Part shown: piece after piece, positions 16,768 to 26,268 of the stretch
Layout: each line of letters starts with the position of its first letter
How positions within the stretch are numbered: the first letter of the stretch is position 1
Source: Bradyrhizobium roseum
Lineage (GTDB): Bacteria > Pseudomonadota > Alphaproteobacteria > Rhizobiales > Xanthobacteraceae
DNA length: 64,000 nt
NCBI RefSeq assembly: GCF_030413175.1
Contig: NZ_CP129212.1
Location: 3,038,001-3,102,000, forward strand
Direction: 5' to 3'
Notes under the pieces: model-generated
Database searches by the model: none
Told to the model about the DNA's origin: nothing
What the model saw: only the letters and a program-made list of their open reading frames with translations
Made by a program: the position numbers and the translations under genes

Positions 16768-18197
16768 CCTCCGCGGATCGTGGCGTAGGCGGCCAGTGCG
16801 CGTTCGCGGCCCGCCTTGTGATCGATGATTGGATGCGGATAAGTCTTTCCGAGTTCGATGCCGGCGCTGCCCAGTTCGAGCGGCGTTGCCGTCCACGGCT
16901 GATGGATCAGCTTGTCGGGTAAAGCCGCCAGCTCCGGCACCCAGCGTCTGACATAAACCCCGTCGGGGTCGAACTTCTCGCTCTGCAAGATCGGATTGAA
17001 GATGCGGAAGTAGGGCGCGGCGTCGGCGCCCGAGCCCGCCACCCATTGCCAGTTCGCCGGATTGCTCCCGGCATCGGCATCGACGAGCGTATCCCAGAAC
17101 CATTGCTCGCCTTCGCGCCAGTCGATCAGCAGATGCTTGACCAGGAACGACGCTACCACCATCCGTACGCGGTTGTGCATCACCCCGGTGTGCCAGAGCT
17201 CGCGCATGCCGGCATCGACAATGGGATAGCCGGTCTGCCCAAGCTGCCATGCCTTCAACCCCTTCGCGTCCTGCTTCCAGGGAAAGCCGTCGAAATGAGG
17301 TTGAAGATTGCGCGTCGCGAGATCGGGGATGTCGAACAACAGGTGGCGGCAGAACTCGCGCCAGCCGAGTTCGCTGAGAAACTTTTCGATGTCGCTGGAT
17401 AGGCGAGGGTGTTCGGCCGCAGCGAAGCGCGCCGCATGCCAGATCTGGCGCGGGCTGATTTCACCGAAACGAAGATGCGGCGAAAGTCGCGAGGTGCCGT
17501 CGCGGTCGGGCCGGTCGCGGTCGCTGGAATATCCGGCGATCGCGCCATCGAGGAACGCCTTGAGACTGGCTTGTGCAGAGGCCTCGCCCGGCTCCCAGGT
17601 GTCGCGAAGGCCGCCGGCCCAATCCGGCCGGGTGGGTTCGAGGTCCCAGTCCTCGAGCCTGTCGCCGGCGATGTCCGTCACGTCCTGCAGCGTCTTCGGC
17701 GCAGGCAGCGGCTTTGGCGGATCGCCCAGCGCCTGCACCCGCCGCCAGAACGGCGTGAACACGCGCAAGCCCCGGTTCTCCTTGTTGCGGATCTCGCCCG
17801 GCGAAGCCAGCAGGTCGCCGGAGAAGCGGTGAACGGCGATGCCGGTCTCGGTCAGCGCGGTCGCCACCTGATCTTCCACAGCGCGGTGCGGCGCCTGGGC
17901 GATCTCGTTCCAGTAGACGGCCTCGGCGCCGATCTCGCGGGCAAGCGCGGCGATGACGGCGGGCGCCGATCCCTTGCGCAATACCAGCGATGCGCCCCGT
18001 TCACGCAGGCTCGCCTGCAAGGCGCGCAACGACCGCGCCAGCCACCATCGCGCCGCGCCGCCCGGCGGCCGAATGCCCGGCGCCTTGTCGTCGAGCACGT
18101 AAATAAATGCAACTTTCGAGTGTGATTTGACGGCTGCGGACAGCGCCAGGTGATCGGAGATGCGAAGGTCGTCGCGGTACCAGACGAGGGCGGTCAT
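16764..18197 (-). CDS. phrB: Deoxyribodipyrimidine photolyase (cryptochrome/photolyase family)
   Basis: A 477-residue class I CPD photolyase, which repairs cyclobutane pyrimidine dimers using FADH- and light. The N-terminal antenna domain starts TALVWYRDDLRISDHLALSAA. The FAD-binding half contains RLSPHLRFGEISPRQIW, LGWREFCRHLL, GYPIVDAGMRELWHTGVMHNR and DADAGSNPANWQWVAGSG, all diagnostic. ATG 18197 is chosen since family members start just before this strand. The gene has no operon partner and ends convergently with the DMT transporter. Confidence 0.95.
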   Translation of the reverse strand: MTALVWYRDDLRISDHLALSAAVKSHSKVAFIYVLDDKAPGIRPPGGAARWWLARSLRALQASLRERGASLVLRKGSAPAVIAALAREIGAEAVYWNEIAQAPHRAVEDQVATALTETGIAVHRFSGDLLASPGEIRNKENRGLRVFTPFWRRVQALGDPPKPLPAPKTLQDVTDIAGDRLEDWDLEPTRPDWAGGLRDTWEPGEASAQASLKAFLDGAIAGYSSDRDRPDRDGTSRLSPHLRFGEISPRQIWHAARFAAAEHPRLSSDIEKFLSELGWREFCRHLLFDIPDLATRNLQPHFDGFPWKQDAKGLKAWQLGQTGYPIVDAGMRELWHTGVMHNRVRMVVASFLVKHLLIDWREGEQWFWDTLVDADAGSNPANWQWVAGSGADAAPYFRIFNPILQSEKFDPDGVYVRRWVPELAALPDKLIHQPWTATPLELGSAGIELGKTYPHPIIDHKAGRERALAAYATIRGG

Positions 18198-18307
18198 GCG
18201 CGCATAGGTTCCATTGAATTTCCAAGCCTTTGTCAAGGGTTGTGCCCATTAATGCGATCGTAAGCAAAAAAGATCAGATTGGGCCCAATTTTGGGGGATT
18301 TTTCGTT

Positions 18308-20044
18308 ATGGGCACGCTATCGATTGGAAAGTTCCTGCCGAAACTCAATCTTCGGCTTGGGACCAAGACCGTCATCTGTGCGATATTCTTGATCGCCGTA
18401 AATACCGCTCTGGTTGTAGGAGCCGCGCATTGGTCGCTCACGTCGGAATTCGGCGATCGGGCGCTGCGGGACATCGAAGTCAATTTGCGCACGCTTGGCC
18501 TGGCGTTTGCCGAAACTTACGGCGACGCCAAGATCACGATCAAGGACGGGGCCGTCGTCCGCGCTGAACTTCCGAAGATGCCGGAATTCAAGGACCATGC
18601 GATCGTCGACCGCGCGGTAGGCTATACCGGCGGCAACGCGACGCTGTTCGTCCATGATGAGGCCTCCAACCAGTTCGTTCGCCGCAGCACCAACGTCAAG
18701 AAGGAAAACGGCGACCGCGCCGTCGGCACTCAACTCGCGGCCGATCATCCCGGCCAGGCGCCTCTGCGGCGCGGCGAGGCCTACAAGGGTCCGGCGACGC
18801 TGTTCGGCAAGACGTTCATGACGGCGTATTACCCGGTCATGAATTCGGCCGGCAAGGTCATCGGTATCCTCTATGTCGGAATCCCGATGGCGCACTACGA
18901 GACCATGCTGTCGCACGCGATCCAGAACATGGCGATCGCGGCTGGCATTGCCGCGCTGCTCGTCATGCTGCTGACCACGCTGATCGTGCGACGAGTGACC
19001 AAGCCGCTGACTTCGGTCACGGCCTCGCTGACCGCGATTGCCGACGGCAAGGCCGATGTTTCGATCGATTGCGAGGATCGCATGGACGAGATCGGCGAGA
19101 TTGCGCGTACGCTTGCGGTATTCAAGAACAATTCGGCCGAACGCCGCCGGATGCGCGAGGAGCAGACCGCGGCTGCTGCCGCTGCCGTCGAACAGCGCAA
19201 ATCCGAGCTGCGCGGTTTCGTTGACGAGTTCCAGACCAGCGTGGGCAGCATCCTCAACAAGGTGCTGACTTCCTCCGGTGAATTCGAGCGCGTCGCGCAA
19301 CAATTGACCGAGACTGCGCGGACCACCGCCAGCCTCTCCGGCACGTCGGCAAGCGCGTCCGAGACCGCCTCCGAACATGTCCGCACCGCCGCAGCCGCCT
19401 CCGACGAACTCTCCAGTTCGATCGCCGAAATCACCCGCCGTGTCCAGGAATCGAACGGGATTGCGGCCGACGCCGTCAAGCAGGCCGCCGCCACCGATCA
19501 GCGCATCAACGAATTGTCGGAAGCGGGCTCCCGCATCGGCGACGTGGTGAAACTGATCACCTCAATCGCCGAGCAGACTAACCTGCTGGCGCTTAACGCC
19601 ACCATCGAGGCGGCGCGGGCAGGCGATGCCGGCCGCGGCTTTGCCGTGGTGGCGCAGGAGGTCAAGAGCCTCGCCGGCCAGACCGCGAAGGCTACTGAGG
19701 AGATCTCCAGCCAGATCGGCAACATGCAGCTTGCGACCGAAGAGTCGGTCAGCGCCATCAAGGCGATCGGCCAGACCATCGAACGCATCAGCGATATCGC
19801 CAACTCGATATCCTCGGCGGTCGACCAGCAGCGCGGCGCTACCCAGAACATCGCCCAGAGCGTTCGCGCGGCGGCCAGCGGCACGGCTGACGTTGCGGCC
19901 AACATCCGCAACGCCGCGCAGGGCGCCGACGAAACCGGTGAGACCTCGAGCCGGATGTTTGCTTCCGCGCAGCATCTGTCGAGCGAAAGCCTGCAGTTGA
20001 AGGGCGAGGTCGAAAAGTTCCTCGACCGCGTTCGCGCCGCCTGA
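18308..20044 (+). CDS. Methyl-accepting chemotaxis protein with single Cache domain
   Basis: A 578-residue chemoreceptor starting at ATG 18308. One helix near residues 20-42 leads into a periplasmic single-Cache-type domain (about 45-190, with GNATLFVHD and [15 protein letters not shown]), a second helix near 200-222, a HAMP domain, and a long signalling coiled coil whose tip reads [33 protein letters not shown] when read across the hairpin. It would sense a small ligand and control CheA. No C-terminal CheR tether is present. An ATTGGGCCCAAT palindrome lies just upstream at 18278-18289, possibly by chance. Confidence 0.94.
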   Translation: MGTLSIGKFLPKLNLRLGTKTVICAIFLIAVNTALVVGAAHWSLTSEFGDRALRDIEVNLRTLGLAFAETYGDAKITIKDGAVVRAELPKMPEFKDHAIVDRAVGYTGGNATLFVHDEASNQFVRRSTNVKKENGDRAVGTQLAADHPGQAPLRRGEAYKGPATLFGKTFMTAYYPVMNSAGKVIGILYVGIPMAHYETMLSHAIQNMAIAAGIAALLVMLLTTLIVRRVTKPLTSVTASLTAIADGKADVSIDCEDRMDEIGEIARTLAVFKNNSAERRRMREEQTAAAAAAVEQRKSELRGFVDEFQTSVGSILNKVLTSSGEFERVAQQLTETARTTASLSGTSASASETASEHVRTAAAASDELSSSIAEITRRVQESNGIAADAVKQAAATDQRINELSEAGSRIGDVVKLITSIAEQTNLLALNATIEAARAGDAGRGFAVVAQEVKSLAGQTAKATEEISSQIGNMQLATEESVSAIKAIGQTIERISDIANSISSAVDQQRGATQNIAQSVRAAASGTADVAANIRNAAQGADETGETSSRMFASAQHLSSESLQLKGEVEKFLDRVRAA

Positions 20045-20148
20045 GCGAACAGCCACGGGCGGCGGAACCCGCTGCCCGTGAAACCGTAAGCCTCTACATA
20101 CGTAATTGCTTTGTATGATTGCCCTCGTTTTCCGGGCTGGAGGCCATC

Positions 20149-20550
20149 GTGAACCGATACGTCGTACTTTACCTGGTAACGCTGCTCGTTATCGTCCCGA
20201 TCGATTTGCTGTTCCTCGGTTTCGTGGCCAAGGGGCTCTTTACGTCGCAGATCGGCCATCACCTGGGCGAGATAAAGCTCGCACCAGCAGTCCTGTTCTA
20301 CCTGCTCTATGTCAGCGGCACTGTGATCTTCGTCAGCGGAGCCGCAGGCGCGACCTGGCAGACGACGCTGCTCTATGGCGCCCTGTTCGGCCTGTTCTGC
20401 TATGCGACCTTCGAGCTCACCTCGATGTCGATGCTCAAGGATTGGAGCTGGACGGTGGTCGTGGTCGATATCGCCTGGGGCTCGTTCGTGACGGCGGTGT
20501 CGTCGACCGCCGGGCTTCTCGTGGCGAATTGGATGGGAGCGAAGGGGTAG
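20149..20550 (+). CDS. DUF2177 membrane protein
   Basis: A 133-residue protein with four membrane helices. NRYVVLYLVTLLVIVPIDLLFLG and the ATFELTSMSMLKDWSWTVVVVDIAWG core match DUF2177. The GTG at 20149 is preferred because GGAGG lies 5 bases before it; the ATG at 20119 has none. Function is unknown. The gene is convergent with the peroxiredoxin gene, and the 122-base gap contains only a weak GC hairpin near 20609-20625. Confidence 0.85.
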   Translation: MNRYVVLYLVTLLVIVPIDLLFLGFVAKGLFTSQIGHHLGEIKLAPAVLFYLLYVSGTVIFVSGAAGATWQTTLLYGALFGLFCYATFELTSMSMLKDWSWTVVVVDIAWGSFVTAVSSTAGLLVANWMGAKG

Positions 20551-20672
20551 CGCAACATGACGGCGCCGTACTGTGGGCAGAGCATGGCGTGCCCACCACT
20601 ACTTGCGCCGCCCCCTGATGGGGCGCGCTACGCTTTCTCCACGCTACGAAGCTCGGGATGAGCGTTCCGTCG

Positions 20673-21332
20673 TCACTTCGGCTGCGGCACGATCCGGATG
20701 TACGGCTTCGGCGATTTCCATCCGGCCGGATAGATCGTCTTGGCTTCGTCGTCGCTGACCGAGCCCGCGATGATGACGTCCTCGCCCTGCTTCCAGTCGG
20801 CCGGCGTCGCGACGCGGTGCTTGGCGGTCATCTGCAGCGAGTCGATCACGCGCAGAATTTCAGCAAAATTGCGGCCCGTGGTCATCGGATAGACCAGCAC
20901 CAGCTTGATCTTCTTGTCCGGCCCGATGACGAAGACGTTGCGCACGGTCATGTTGTCGGCCGCCGTACGCGTGGCAACATCGCCCGAGGTTGAGGCGGGC
21001 AGCATGTCATAGAGCTTGGAGACGTTGAAATCGGTGTCGCCGATCATCGGATAGTTCGGCGCGGCGCCTTGTGTCTCCTTGATGTCCTCCGACCATTTCG
21101 CATGCCTGTCGACGGGATCGACGCTCAAGCCCATCAGCTTGACGCCGCGCTTGTCGAATTCCGGCTTCAACTTTGCGAGAGCGCCGAGCTCGGTCGTACA
21201 CACCGGCGTGAAGTCTTTCGGGTGCGAGAACAGCAACGCCCAGCTGTTGCCGATCCAGTCGTGGAATTTGATCTTGCCCTCGGTGGTCTGGGCTTCGAAA
21301 TCGGGGGCGGTGGCGCCAATCTGGAGTGCCAT
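20673..21332 (-). CDS. 1-Cys peroxiredoxin (Prx6 type)
   Basis: A 219-residue thiol peroxidase. The peroxidatic site is HPKDFTPVCTTELG with Cys45, and this is the only Cys in the protein, so it is a true 1-Cys enzyme needing an external thiol. Length and the C-terminal extension (TPADWKQGEDVIIAGSVSDDEA) fit the Prx6 group. It reduces H2O2 and organic peroxides in the cytoplasm. The gene stands alone with a 370-base upstream region. Confidence 0.95.
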   Translation of the reverse strand: MALQIGATAPDFEAQTTEGKIKFHDWIGNSWALLFSHPKDFTPVCTTELGALAKLKPEFDKRGVKLMGLSVDPVDRHAKWSEDIKETQGAAPNYPMIGDTDFNVSKLYDMLPASTSGDVATRTAADNMTVRNVFVIGPDKKIKLVLVYPMTTGRNFAEILRVIDSLQMTAKHRVATPADWKQGEDVIIAGSVSDDEAKTIYPAGWKSPKPYIRIVPQPK

Positions 21333-21705
21333 GATCTCACCTCATCATATTCTAGCTAAAAGGGAATTCGTTGCAGCCAATGTAGTCTCCGGCGGTAGCT
21401 AAAGGAACCTGTTCACGTAAATTGTGAGATTCTTCTCTCCAGCCCCAGTGTCCTAGCATCATATTTGCATCAGCGCGTCTGCCGTGAAAGGAACCCATCG
21501 CCGCAAATGTCCGGGGTTGCCATGACATAGACTTGTATGTTCCTCCTCCCGCCTTCGCGGGGTTGCAATCTGAACCGTGACCGATGTCACAGCGACCATT
21601 TGGCAACGGTCTAAATATCTCGGAATGACAGTTTCGATTCGTTAACCGCTCGTTCATTCCGGGTGTGGAAATGCTGGACTGGAATAGAAATTGAGAAGTG
21701 CCACA
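21333..21705. other. 373 bp divergent intergenic region
   Basis: Separates the peroxiredoxin gene from the divergent hypothetical gene at 21706. It is more AT-rich than its neighbours, as expected of promoters. I see no confident OxyR or sigma motif and no coding frame I believe. Confidence 0.5.
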
Positions 21706-22284
21706 ATGCCTGCCTCGACTACTGAACCATCTGCTGAAACATTAGACGTTCCGCAACCGTCCTGCCGGCAGACCGCAGCCCATGCGCTCACCATCGTGCG
21801 CGACGGCGTGATCACCGGCGAGGGGCCCACAACCAGGGGCCGTATCCATTTCTCCCGCGCGCTCGATGCCGATGACGCCGCCTGGTGCGCGCGCATCCTG
21901 ACGGTGAGCGCGGTCGAGCATCAGCCGGTGAGCCGCGCTGAAGTCGAGGCGCTGTTTGAAATCAACGACGCTGCTGCCGAGCGCACCGACGACGGACGTT
22001 TCGACGATCTCCTGGCCAAGGCGGTTGCCCATCATGCGGCGTCCGAATCCGGTCTGCCGGTGCCGCCGCGCACGGTTGCGCTGTCGCCCGACACCGACAT
22101 CGAGAGCTGGGCGCCGACAAAGGCCGCCAACATCGACACCAAGGTGCTGGAATGGCTCGCTGCCCAGATGCGCGGCAAGCGCCGCGTCAACCATCGCCTC
22201 ACGGCGCTGGTCGCCACGCTGGTCGGCGCCGCCGCGCTGCCGCTCGCGCAGCTGCCGGGCATGATGGATATGGGAATGCTGTAA
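21706..22284 (+). CDS. Conserved hypothetical protein with C-terminal hydrophobic helix
   Basis: A 192-residue protein from ATG 21706, preceded by GAGAAG. It is acidic, with a helical middle (VSRAEVEALFEINDAAAERTDDGRFDDLLAKAVAHH) in which an acidic ND..D.DGRFD stretch recalls EF-hand-like or TerB-like proteins, then a conserved-looking WAPTKAANIDTKVLEWL and a final hydrophobic helix (LTALVATLVGAAALPLAQLPG). I know it only as a hypothetical type. A strong intrinsic terminator follows directly. Confidence 0.7.
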   Translation: MPASTTEPSAETLDVPQPSCRQTAAHALTIVRDGVITGEGPTTRGRIHFSRALDADDAAWCARILTVSAVEHQPVSRAEVEALFEINDAAAERTDDGRFDDLLAKAVAHHAASESGLPVPPRTVALSPDTDIESWAPTKAANIDTKVLEWLAAQMRGKRRVNHRLTALVATLVGAAALPLAQLPGMMDMGML

Positions 22285-22310
22285 ATTCGTCCGGCGATCA
22301 ATCGGTTTCG

Positions 22311-22344
22311 AAAAACGGCGGGGCGTGGCTCCGCCGTTTTTTTT
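22311..22344 (+). terminator. Rho-independent terminator
   Basis: AAAACGGCGG at 22312-22321 pairs perfectly with CCGCCGTTTT at 22331-22340 around a 9-base loop, and the T-run continues to 22344. It lies 27 bases after the stop of the gene at 21706-22284 and is the clearest intrinsic terminator in the window. Confidence 0.93.
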
Positions 22345-22465
22345 CAGGTTCGCAGGATGCCTGGAGCGAACCTTCGCAACTGGAGGTCAGTCGCGCAAAT
22401 CCCCGGAGCGAAGTTCCTTTCGTTCAGGGGTTTCATTCCTGCTCCAGCGTCCCCATATAAACGTG

Positions 22466-22612
22466 ATGGCACAATGGAAATCGTCGACGACGCGACAACC
22501 TCCGATGACGAAGGATGAGTTGCGCATGATGCTTGCCGAGGCAGTCCGCAACACGCAGCCCGCCACCGCGCACAGCTCGAAAATCTCTCAAAAAGCTGAG
22601 GAAGAGCAGTAG
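22466..22612 (+). CDS. Small hydrophilic hypothetical protein
   Basis: Up to 48 residues from ATG 22466, or 35 from ATG 22505 (MTKDELRMMLAEAVRNTQP). The second start gives a compact amphipathic helix and a polar tail. No family is recognised; similar short MTKDELR-type proteins seem familiar from Bradyrhizobium annotations. No clear operon partner. Confidence 0.45.
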   Translation: MAQWKSSTTRQPPMTKDELRMMLAEAVRNTQPATAHSSKISQKAEEEQ

Positions 22613-22879
22613 CGCCTTTCTGGTTCTGTTGAATCAGAGTTGGAGTCTGTGCGCTGTGTTGCGCGCTTTCTCGCGGAAGCCGCTGCAGCCTCGACAGGCC
22701 TTTTTACCGATTCCGAAATAGAGCAGGCGGGCGATTGACCTTGATCCCGCAATCCGGCGTATTGTCGCCAAGAAGGAGCGCCACACGCTCGCAACGGGAA
22801 GCCTTGAGGATTGCCGGCGCAAACTCGCCGTGGCCTCGCAGCTCTCGATAAACGCCAGTTTTGGAATGCAGGACCAGTT

Positions 22880-23059
22880 ATGCTGAAAGATCGCGAGAAT
22901 ATCCTGAATGCGCTGCGCGAGAAGCCGCAGAAGGCCTACCAGCTCATGCGGCGCGCCAATTTACCGAATGAGGAAGCCTGCCAATCACTGCTTCTGAAGA
23001 TGCGCGAGGAAGGCCTCGTGAAGTTCGACATTCATAAGGGGCTATGGCAGATCGGATAA
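22880..23059 (+). CDS. Small winged-helix-like protein
   Basis: About 59 residues from ATG 22880 (MLKDRENILNALREKPQKAY). The order helix, helix-turn-helix (AYQLMRRANLPNEEACQSLLLKMREEG) and beta wing (LVKFDIHKGLWQIG) resembles a minimal winged-helix DNA-binding domain. The HTH position is right for a stand-alone transcription factor or a DprA-like winged helix. It overlaps a possible antisense gene remnant at its 3' end. Confidence 0.6.
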   Translation: MLKDRENILNALREKPQKAYQLMRRANLPNEEACQSLLLKMREEGLVKFDIHKGLWQIG

Positions 23060-23215
23060 ATGCGTGCGGCGGATTATTTCCCCGCCGTCTTCGACGAAGA
23101 GGCCGCTGACGTCATCCTGTTCCAGCAGCGCCTTGATGGTGCGGTCCGCGAACTGGCGATCCTTCCCGTTGCGAATGCTTCTATCTCTGTTGAGCGCGCC
23201 ATCGCAGAAAGTCGT
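23042..23215 (-). pseudogene. Possible C-terminal gene remnant
   Basis: In a minus-strand frame without its own start, a protein-like stretch reads GALNRDRSIRNGKDRQFADR and continues TIKALLEQDDVSGLFVEDGG before stopping at 23042-23044. It partly overlaps the 3' end of the TAXI gene in another frame. The composition is more protein-like than a typical shadow frame and may be the tail of a lost enzyme. Support is weak: overlap with two other genes also allows chance. Confidence 0.2.
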
Positions 23216-24311
23216 TGTAAGCCTTGGATGTCTCTTGCGGTGAAGCGTTTACGCCACCGTTTTTCTGGGCGAGGAAGGCGCGGAATTCCTCGGCCGTTGT
23301 CGCGGTCGGCGCCAGTTGCGTTGCTGCCGCTGCCGGCTGGGCTTTGTCGAGCCAGTCCTGAGCGGGCTTGAAACGCTCCAGTCCGACGACGTTGATCGAT
23401 ATTCCGGTGTCTTTCCATTTCGGATGACGTGGAGGCTGCTGCAATTGGCCGATCTTGCCGAACAACGCATCGACGAAGCGCGATACCCTCCGGTAGCGTT
23501 CGCTATCGGCGGGCCAGTTGTACACCATCAGCACGGTTGGAACGGCTAGGGCATAGACCTTGGTGTCCTTTGACACGAGGTTGGGGTACTCCTCGGACGA
23601 GAAGGACGAGGGCAGATAGATATCCTGCAGCGCCTTCGCGTAGGGGATCTCCAGCAGATGGAATTTCCCTGCATCATTCTTGATGTTCTTGATGACTGGA
23701 GCGCCCTTCGAAACGCTCGCGACCCACGCGTCCCGCTCGCCGCTAAGCAGCTTTTGCAGGCCGCCGTCAGGATCGGTTTGGGCATCGATGTCCGCCTCGA
23801 TGCCCATGCGGCGGAAGATGAGGCGGGCCGCCGGCAAGCCGATGCTCCGTTCGGCAAAAACCTTCTTTCCCTGCAGATCCTGCAGGCTCCGGATCTCCTT
23901 CCGCGCCACGATGTGGATATCGTTGTGGAACAGACGGGTGATGTACCGGACGCGCTTCGGTATGTCGGGAATGTTGTATTCGGTCTTGGCGAACTCCAGC
24001 GCGTCGGTGGTGACGAAGCCCATATCGATATTCTTCAGGCGCAGGATATCGACGAGATTCTGGACTGAGCCCTTGCCGAGGATTGGCAGTACCCGGAGCT
24101 TGTCGGCGTCGTCGAGTACCGAGGCCATGTCCGAGCCCATGATCGACATCGGGCCGCCGATCGGCGCCGTGATCACCGTGACGGTACCGGCATTGAGAAG
24201 GTCCCGCTCGGGGAGCTCGTTGGTTTGAGCCGGGGAGCGCTGCTGCGCACCGGCGGCGCTTGCGAAAAGAGCCCACAACAAGCAAACGGCAACGGCAGAA
24301 ATCGCGCGCAT
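23181..24311 (-). CDS. TAXI-family TRAP transporter solute-binding protein
   Basis: A 376-residue periplasmic binding protein. A Sec signal (MRAISAVAVCLLWALFASAAGAQ) is followed by the TAXI fold: TVTVITAPIGGPMSIMGSDMA, the GSVQNLVDILRLKNIDMGFVTTDAL ligand pocket, and later IPKRVRYITRLFHNDIHIVARK. TAXI proteins deliver carboxylates such as glutamate or 2-oxoglutarate to a TRAP membrane pair, but no fused DctQM gene is adjacent, so it is an orphan. The C-terminus is longer and more Ala-rich than usual. Confidence 0.88.
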   Translation of the reverse strand: MRAISAVAVCLLWALFASAAGAQQRSPAQTNELPERDLLNAGTVTVITAPIGGPMSIMGSDMASVLDDADKLRVLPILGKGSVQNLVDILRLKNIDMGFVTTDALEFAKTEYNIPDIPKRVRYITRLFHNDIHIVARKEIRSLQDLQGKKVFAERSIGLPAARLIFRRMGIEADIDAQTDPDGGLQKLLSGERDAWVASVSKGAPVIKNIKNDAGKFHLLEIPYAKALQDIYLPSSFSSEEYPNLVSKDTKVYALAVPTVLMVYNWPADSERYRRVSRFVDALFGKIGQLQQPPRHPKWKDTGISINVVGLERFKPAQDWLDKAQPAAAATQLAPTATTAEEFRAFLAQKNGGVNASPQETSKAYNDFLRWRAQQR

Positions 24312-24604
24312 GAAATCCCCCTCAGCAATTTTATTTTCGGCAATAATTGAGCAAGGCTAAAAGGCAAATGATGGCCGAATTGCGTATCGCAACAGCCCGC
24401 TTTTTCAGCACGATAACCCGAATTCATCACGCCTGAGTTTACGTTACTTCAGTTGGCAATCGCAGATCATTATCCCATCCATCGCAATGGACGCAGGCAG
24501 CGTGAACGATGATTTCCACCTTACGATGCGCAGTTTGCAAGTGGCCCGCGCGCCGACGGGCGGCTGGGGCGCGATTAGGTACCACCGCGCAAGCGGCGGC
24601 CTCA

Positions 24605-24822
24605 ATGGAGGACACCACGGCTGACAAAGATCTCAACGAACGTTTCTGGATCCGCTCAAGGACATCGGCTACGCCGAAAAGCAGATCCTGAAAGCCTTGC
24701 CGAAGATGGCGAAGGCCGCCGGCGTAAATCCGAAGCCGACCGGCGGCGCTGCCGTCCCGATGGCAAGCGCTGTCGCATCTGCTTGCGGAGCGACGTGCAA
24801 GATCGCCAATTCGTCGGTCTGA
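24605..24822 (+). pseudogene. Broken DUF892 (YciE/YciF-like) gene fragment
   Basis: ATG 24605 reads MEDTTADKDLNERF, then a lost base near 24645 moves the sense frame, which continues DPLKDIGYAEKQILKALPKMAKAAG. This is the N-terminal helix of DUF892 ferritin-like proteins, which normally run to about 165 residues. After AKAA the similarity ends and the frame closes at 24820-24822. So the gene carries both a frameshift and a large C-terminal loss. Family assignment is from memory of the EKQILKALPKMAKAA signature. Confidence 0.6.
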
Positions 24823-24905
24823 TCTGTTACCTATGTCCGGTCGCTCAAAGGAAGCGCCGCCGCGAAACGTGCGTCAGGGTAGTGGTTATTTGCCATGGGG
24901 TCGTA

Positions 24906-24922
24906 GTTCTACCAGGTAGAAC
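24906..24922. promoter_or_regulatory. 17-bp perfect inverted repeat
   Basis: GTTCTACC-A-GGTAGAAC is an 8-bp perfect palindrome around one base, lying in a non-coding stretch 95 bases before the hypothetical gene at 25017. It could be an operator or a small hairpin. No matching regulator is identified. Confidence 0.35.
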
Positions 24923-25016
24923 AAATATATGCGTCGGCACCCGCCAGCGTAAGCAAACGTTTAGCCGCTGACCGTAAAATACCGGCACGATTTCCGCTTT
25001 TAACGCCTGGTTAGTC

Positions 25017-25568
25017 ATGCGCCTTCTGCCAATGAAAGAGCCGGAGAGATCCTGGCGGTCGATCAAGGGCCAGTGGAAGAAAGATGCCGAAAGCGTCGGC
25101 GAGGACTTCTCGACGTTTACGACGGGAAGCTATTCCGCCTATGACGCCATGACCAAGGACGGCAACAGCCCCAACCTCTACTGCCTGTCCGATGGCGAGC
25201 AGGTCCATGCGGCCTGCCAGGTCAGCCGCCTGATGATGAGCAAGTTTCCCAATCCCATCCTGCGCGCCCGCTTCATCGTGGTGTCACCGATCTATGAACT
25301 GGGGATCGCGAACGCGGACCAGTACGCCCAGATGATGGTGGCGCTGTTCTCCGGCATCGTATGGCTGTCGCGGGATACCATGACCGCCAGCCACATCCGC
25401 TTCTTTCTGAAGAGCCCCGGCGACGCGCAGTTCTTCGCGCCGCTCAAGGTCACAACCGACGGGTCATTGTTCACCGAATTTTCGATCGGCGGCTCGCTGA
25501 TCGAATGCAGCCTCAAGGAAGCAGTAACGGAAGCGGACGCAGAACTGGCGGAAGCCCAAACCGCCTGA
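25017..25568 (+). CDS. Conserved hypothetical protein
   Basis: A 183-residue soluble protein, ATG at 25017 or 25032. It has a polar N-terminus (SWRSIKGQWKKDAESVGEDFSTF), a central alternating hydrophobic region (CQVSRLMMSKFPNPILRARFIVVSP) and an acidic C-terminus. No signal peptide or membrane helix is evident and no motif is diagnostic. Codon usage looks like host core genes. It stands between two decayed genes, so it may be the only intact survivor of this stretch. Confidence 0.6.
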   Translation: MRLLPMKEPERSWRSIKGQWKKDAESVGEDFSTFTTGSYSAYDAMTKDGNSPNLYCLSDGEQVHAACQVSRLMMSKFPNPILRARFIVVSPIYELGIANADQYAQMMVALFSGIVWLSRDTMTASHIRFFLKSPGDAQFFAPLKVTTDGSLFTEFSIGGSLIECSLKEAVTEADAELAEAQTA

Positions 25569-25616
25569 TGCCGCTGCGGCGTTAACCTGCCGATAACTCA
25601 ATTTGCTGACGCCAGT

Positions 25617-25926
25617 TTGGAGTGTGCTCCCTACAGCAGGCGCCTGCAGCGCCTTCCGTTCGACAACGATCGAGATCGACCGCTCCTTCGTCAGGGAAGT
25701 GACGCGCAACGAGTCATCGGCCTCGATCATCCGCGCGGTGGTCAGCATCGCCGCCGACCGCAACATGCTCACCACCGCCGAAGGCGTCGAGACGCTGCAG
25801 CAGCGCGAGACGGTGCAGACTCTCGGCTGCACCCGGATGCAGGGTTTTCTGTTCGGCGCGGCAAGGCCGGCACAGGAGATTCGGAAGCTGCTGGTGGCGA
25901 AGGCGGGTGTCGAGGACGCGGCGTGA
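25617..25926 (+). pseudogene. C-terminal fragment of an EAL domain, frameshifted
   Basis: The frame ending at 25926 holds TIEIDRSFVREVTR, TTAEGVETLQQRETVQTLGC and MQGFLFGAARP, the last third of an EAL phosphodiesterase domain. Just upstream the expected LQRLPFDN lies in another frame, so one inserted base near 25668 breaks it. The EAL motif and most catalytic residues are missing. It is the dead end of a former GGDEF-EAL gene. Confidence 0.75.
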
Positions 25927-26268
25927 GTGGAGGGCGTTGCGCGGGGCCAGAACACAAAATCTGCAAAACAACCCCATGCAAAGTAGGATGCAGCGCCTTC
26001 AAGTGAAGTAGAAATCGTGTCAAAACAACGGGTTCGAGTTCAATTCCAATTCGATCCGAACGTAGCCCTAACGCCTCTCGCTTAGTCCAGGGTTGGGTGA
26101 AAGCGTGTATGTGCAGCCGGCGAGAAAACGCCTGCTCGCAGCCAGTCGGCGGTGCGAAGCGCAGCGTTGGACTTCCTTCATCGATGCTTTGAAGCTTCCA
26201 AATCACTGTTCGGCTGAATTGTCTTCCGGTGCGTGTTCCCGGATAGAAATGTTCGGGATTGAGCTCGC
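25927..26268. other. 342 bp without a supported gene
   Basis: Base composition drops toward AT in this stretch, which leads into the foreign-looking cassette. No coding frame or RNA gene is convincing. Confidence 0.45.

Noticed and set aside
20609..20625. GC hairpin between the DUF2177 and peroxiredoxin genes as a terminator
   Set aside because: Stem of only six base pairs and no T-run on either strand.
26020..26070. GGGTTCGAGTTCAATTCC, resembling a tRNA T arm
   Set aside because: No acceptor, D or anticodon stems can be folded around it.
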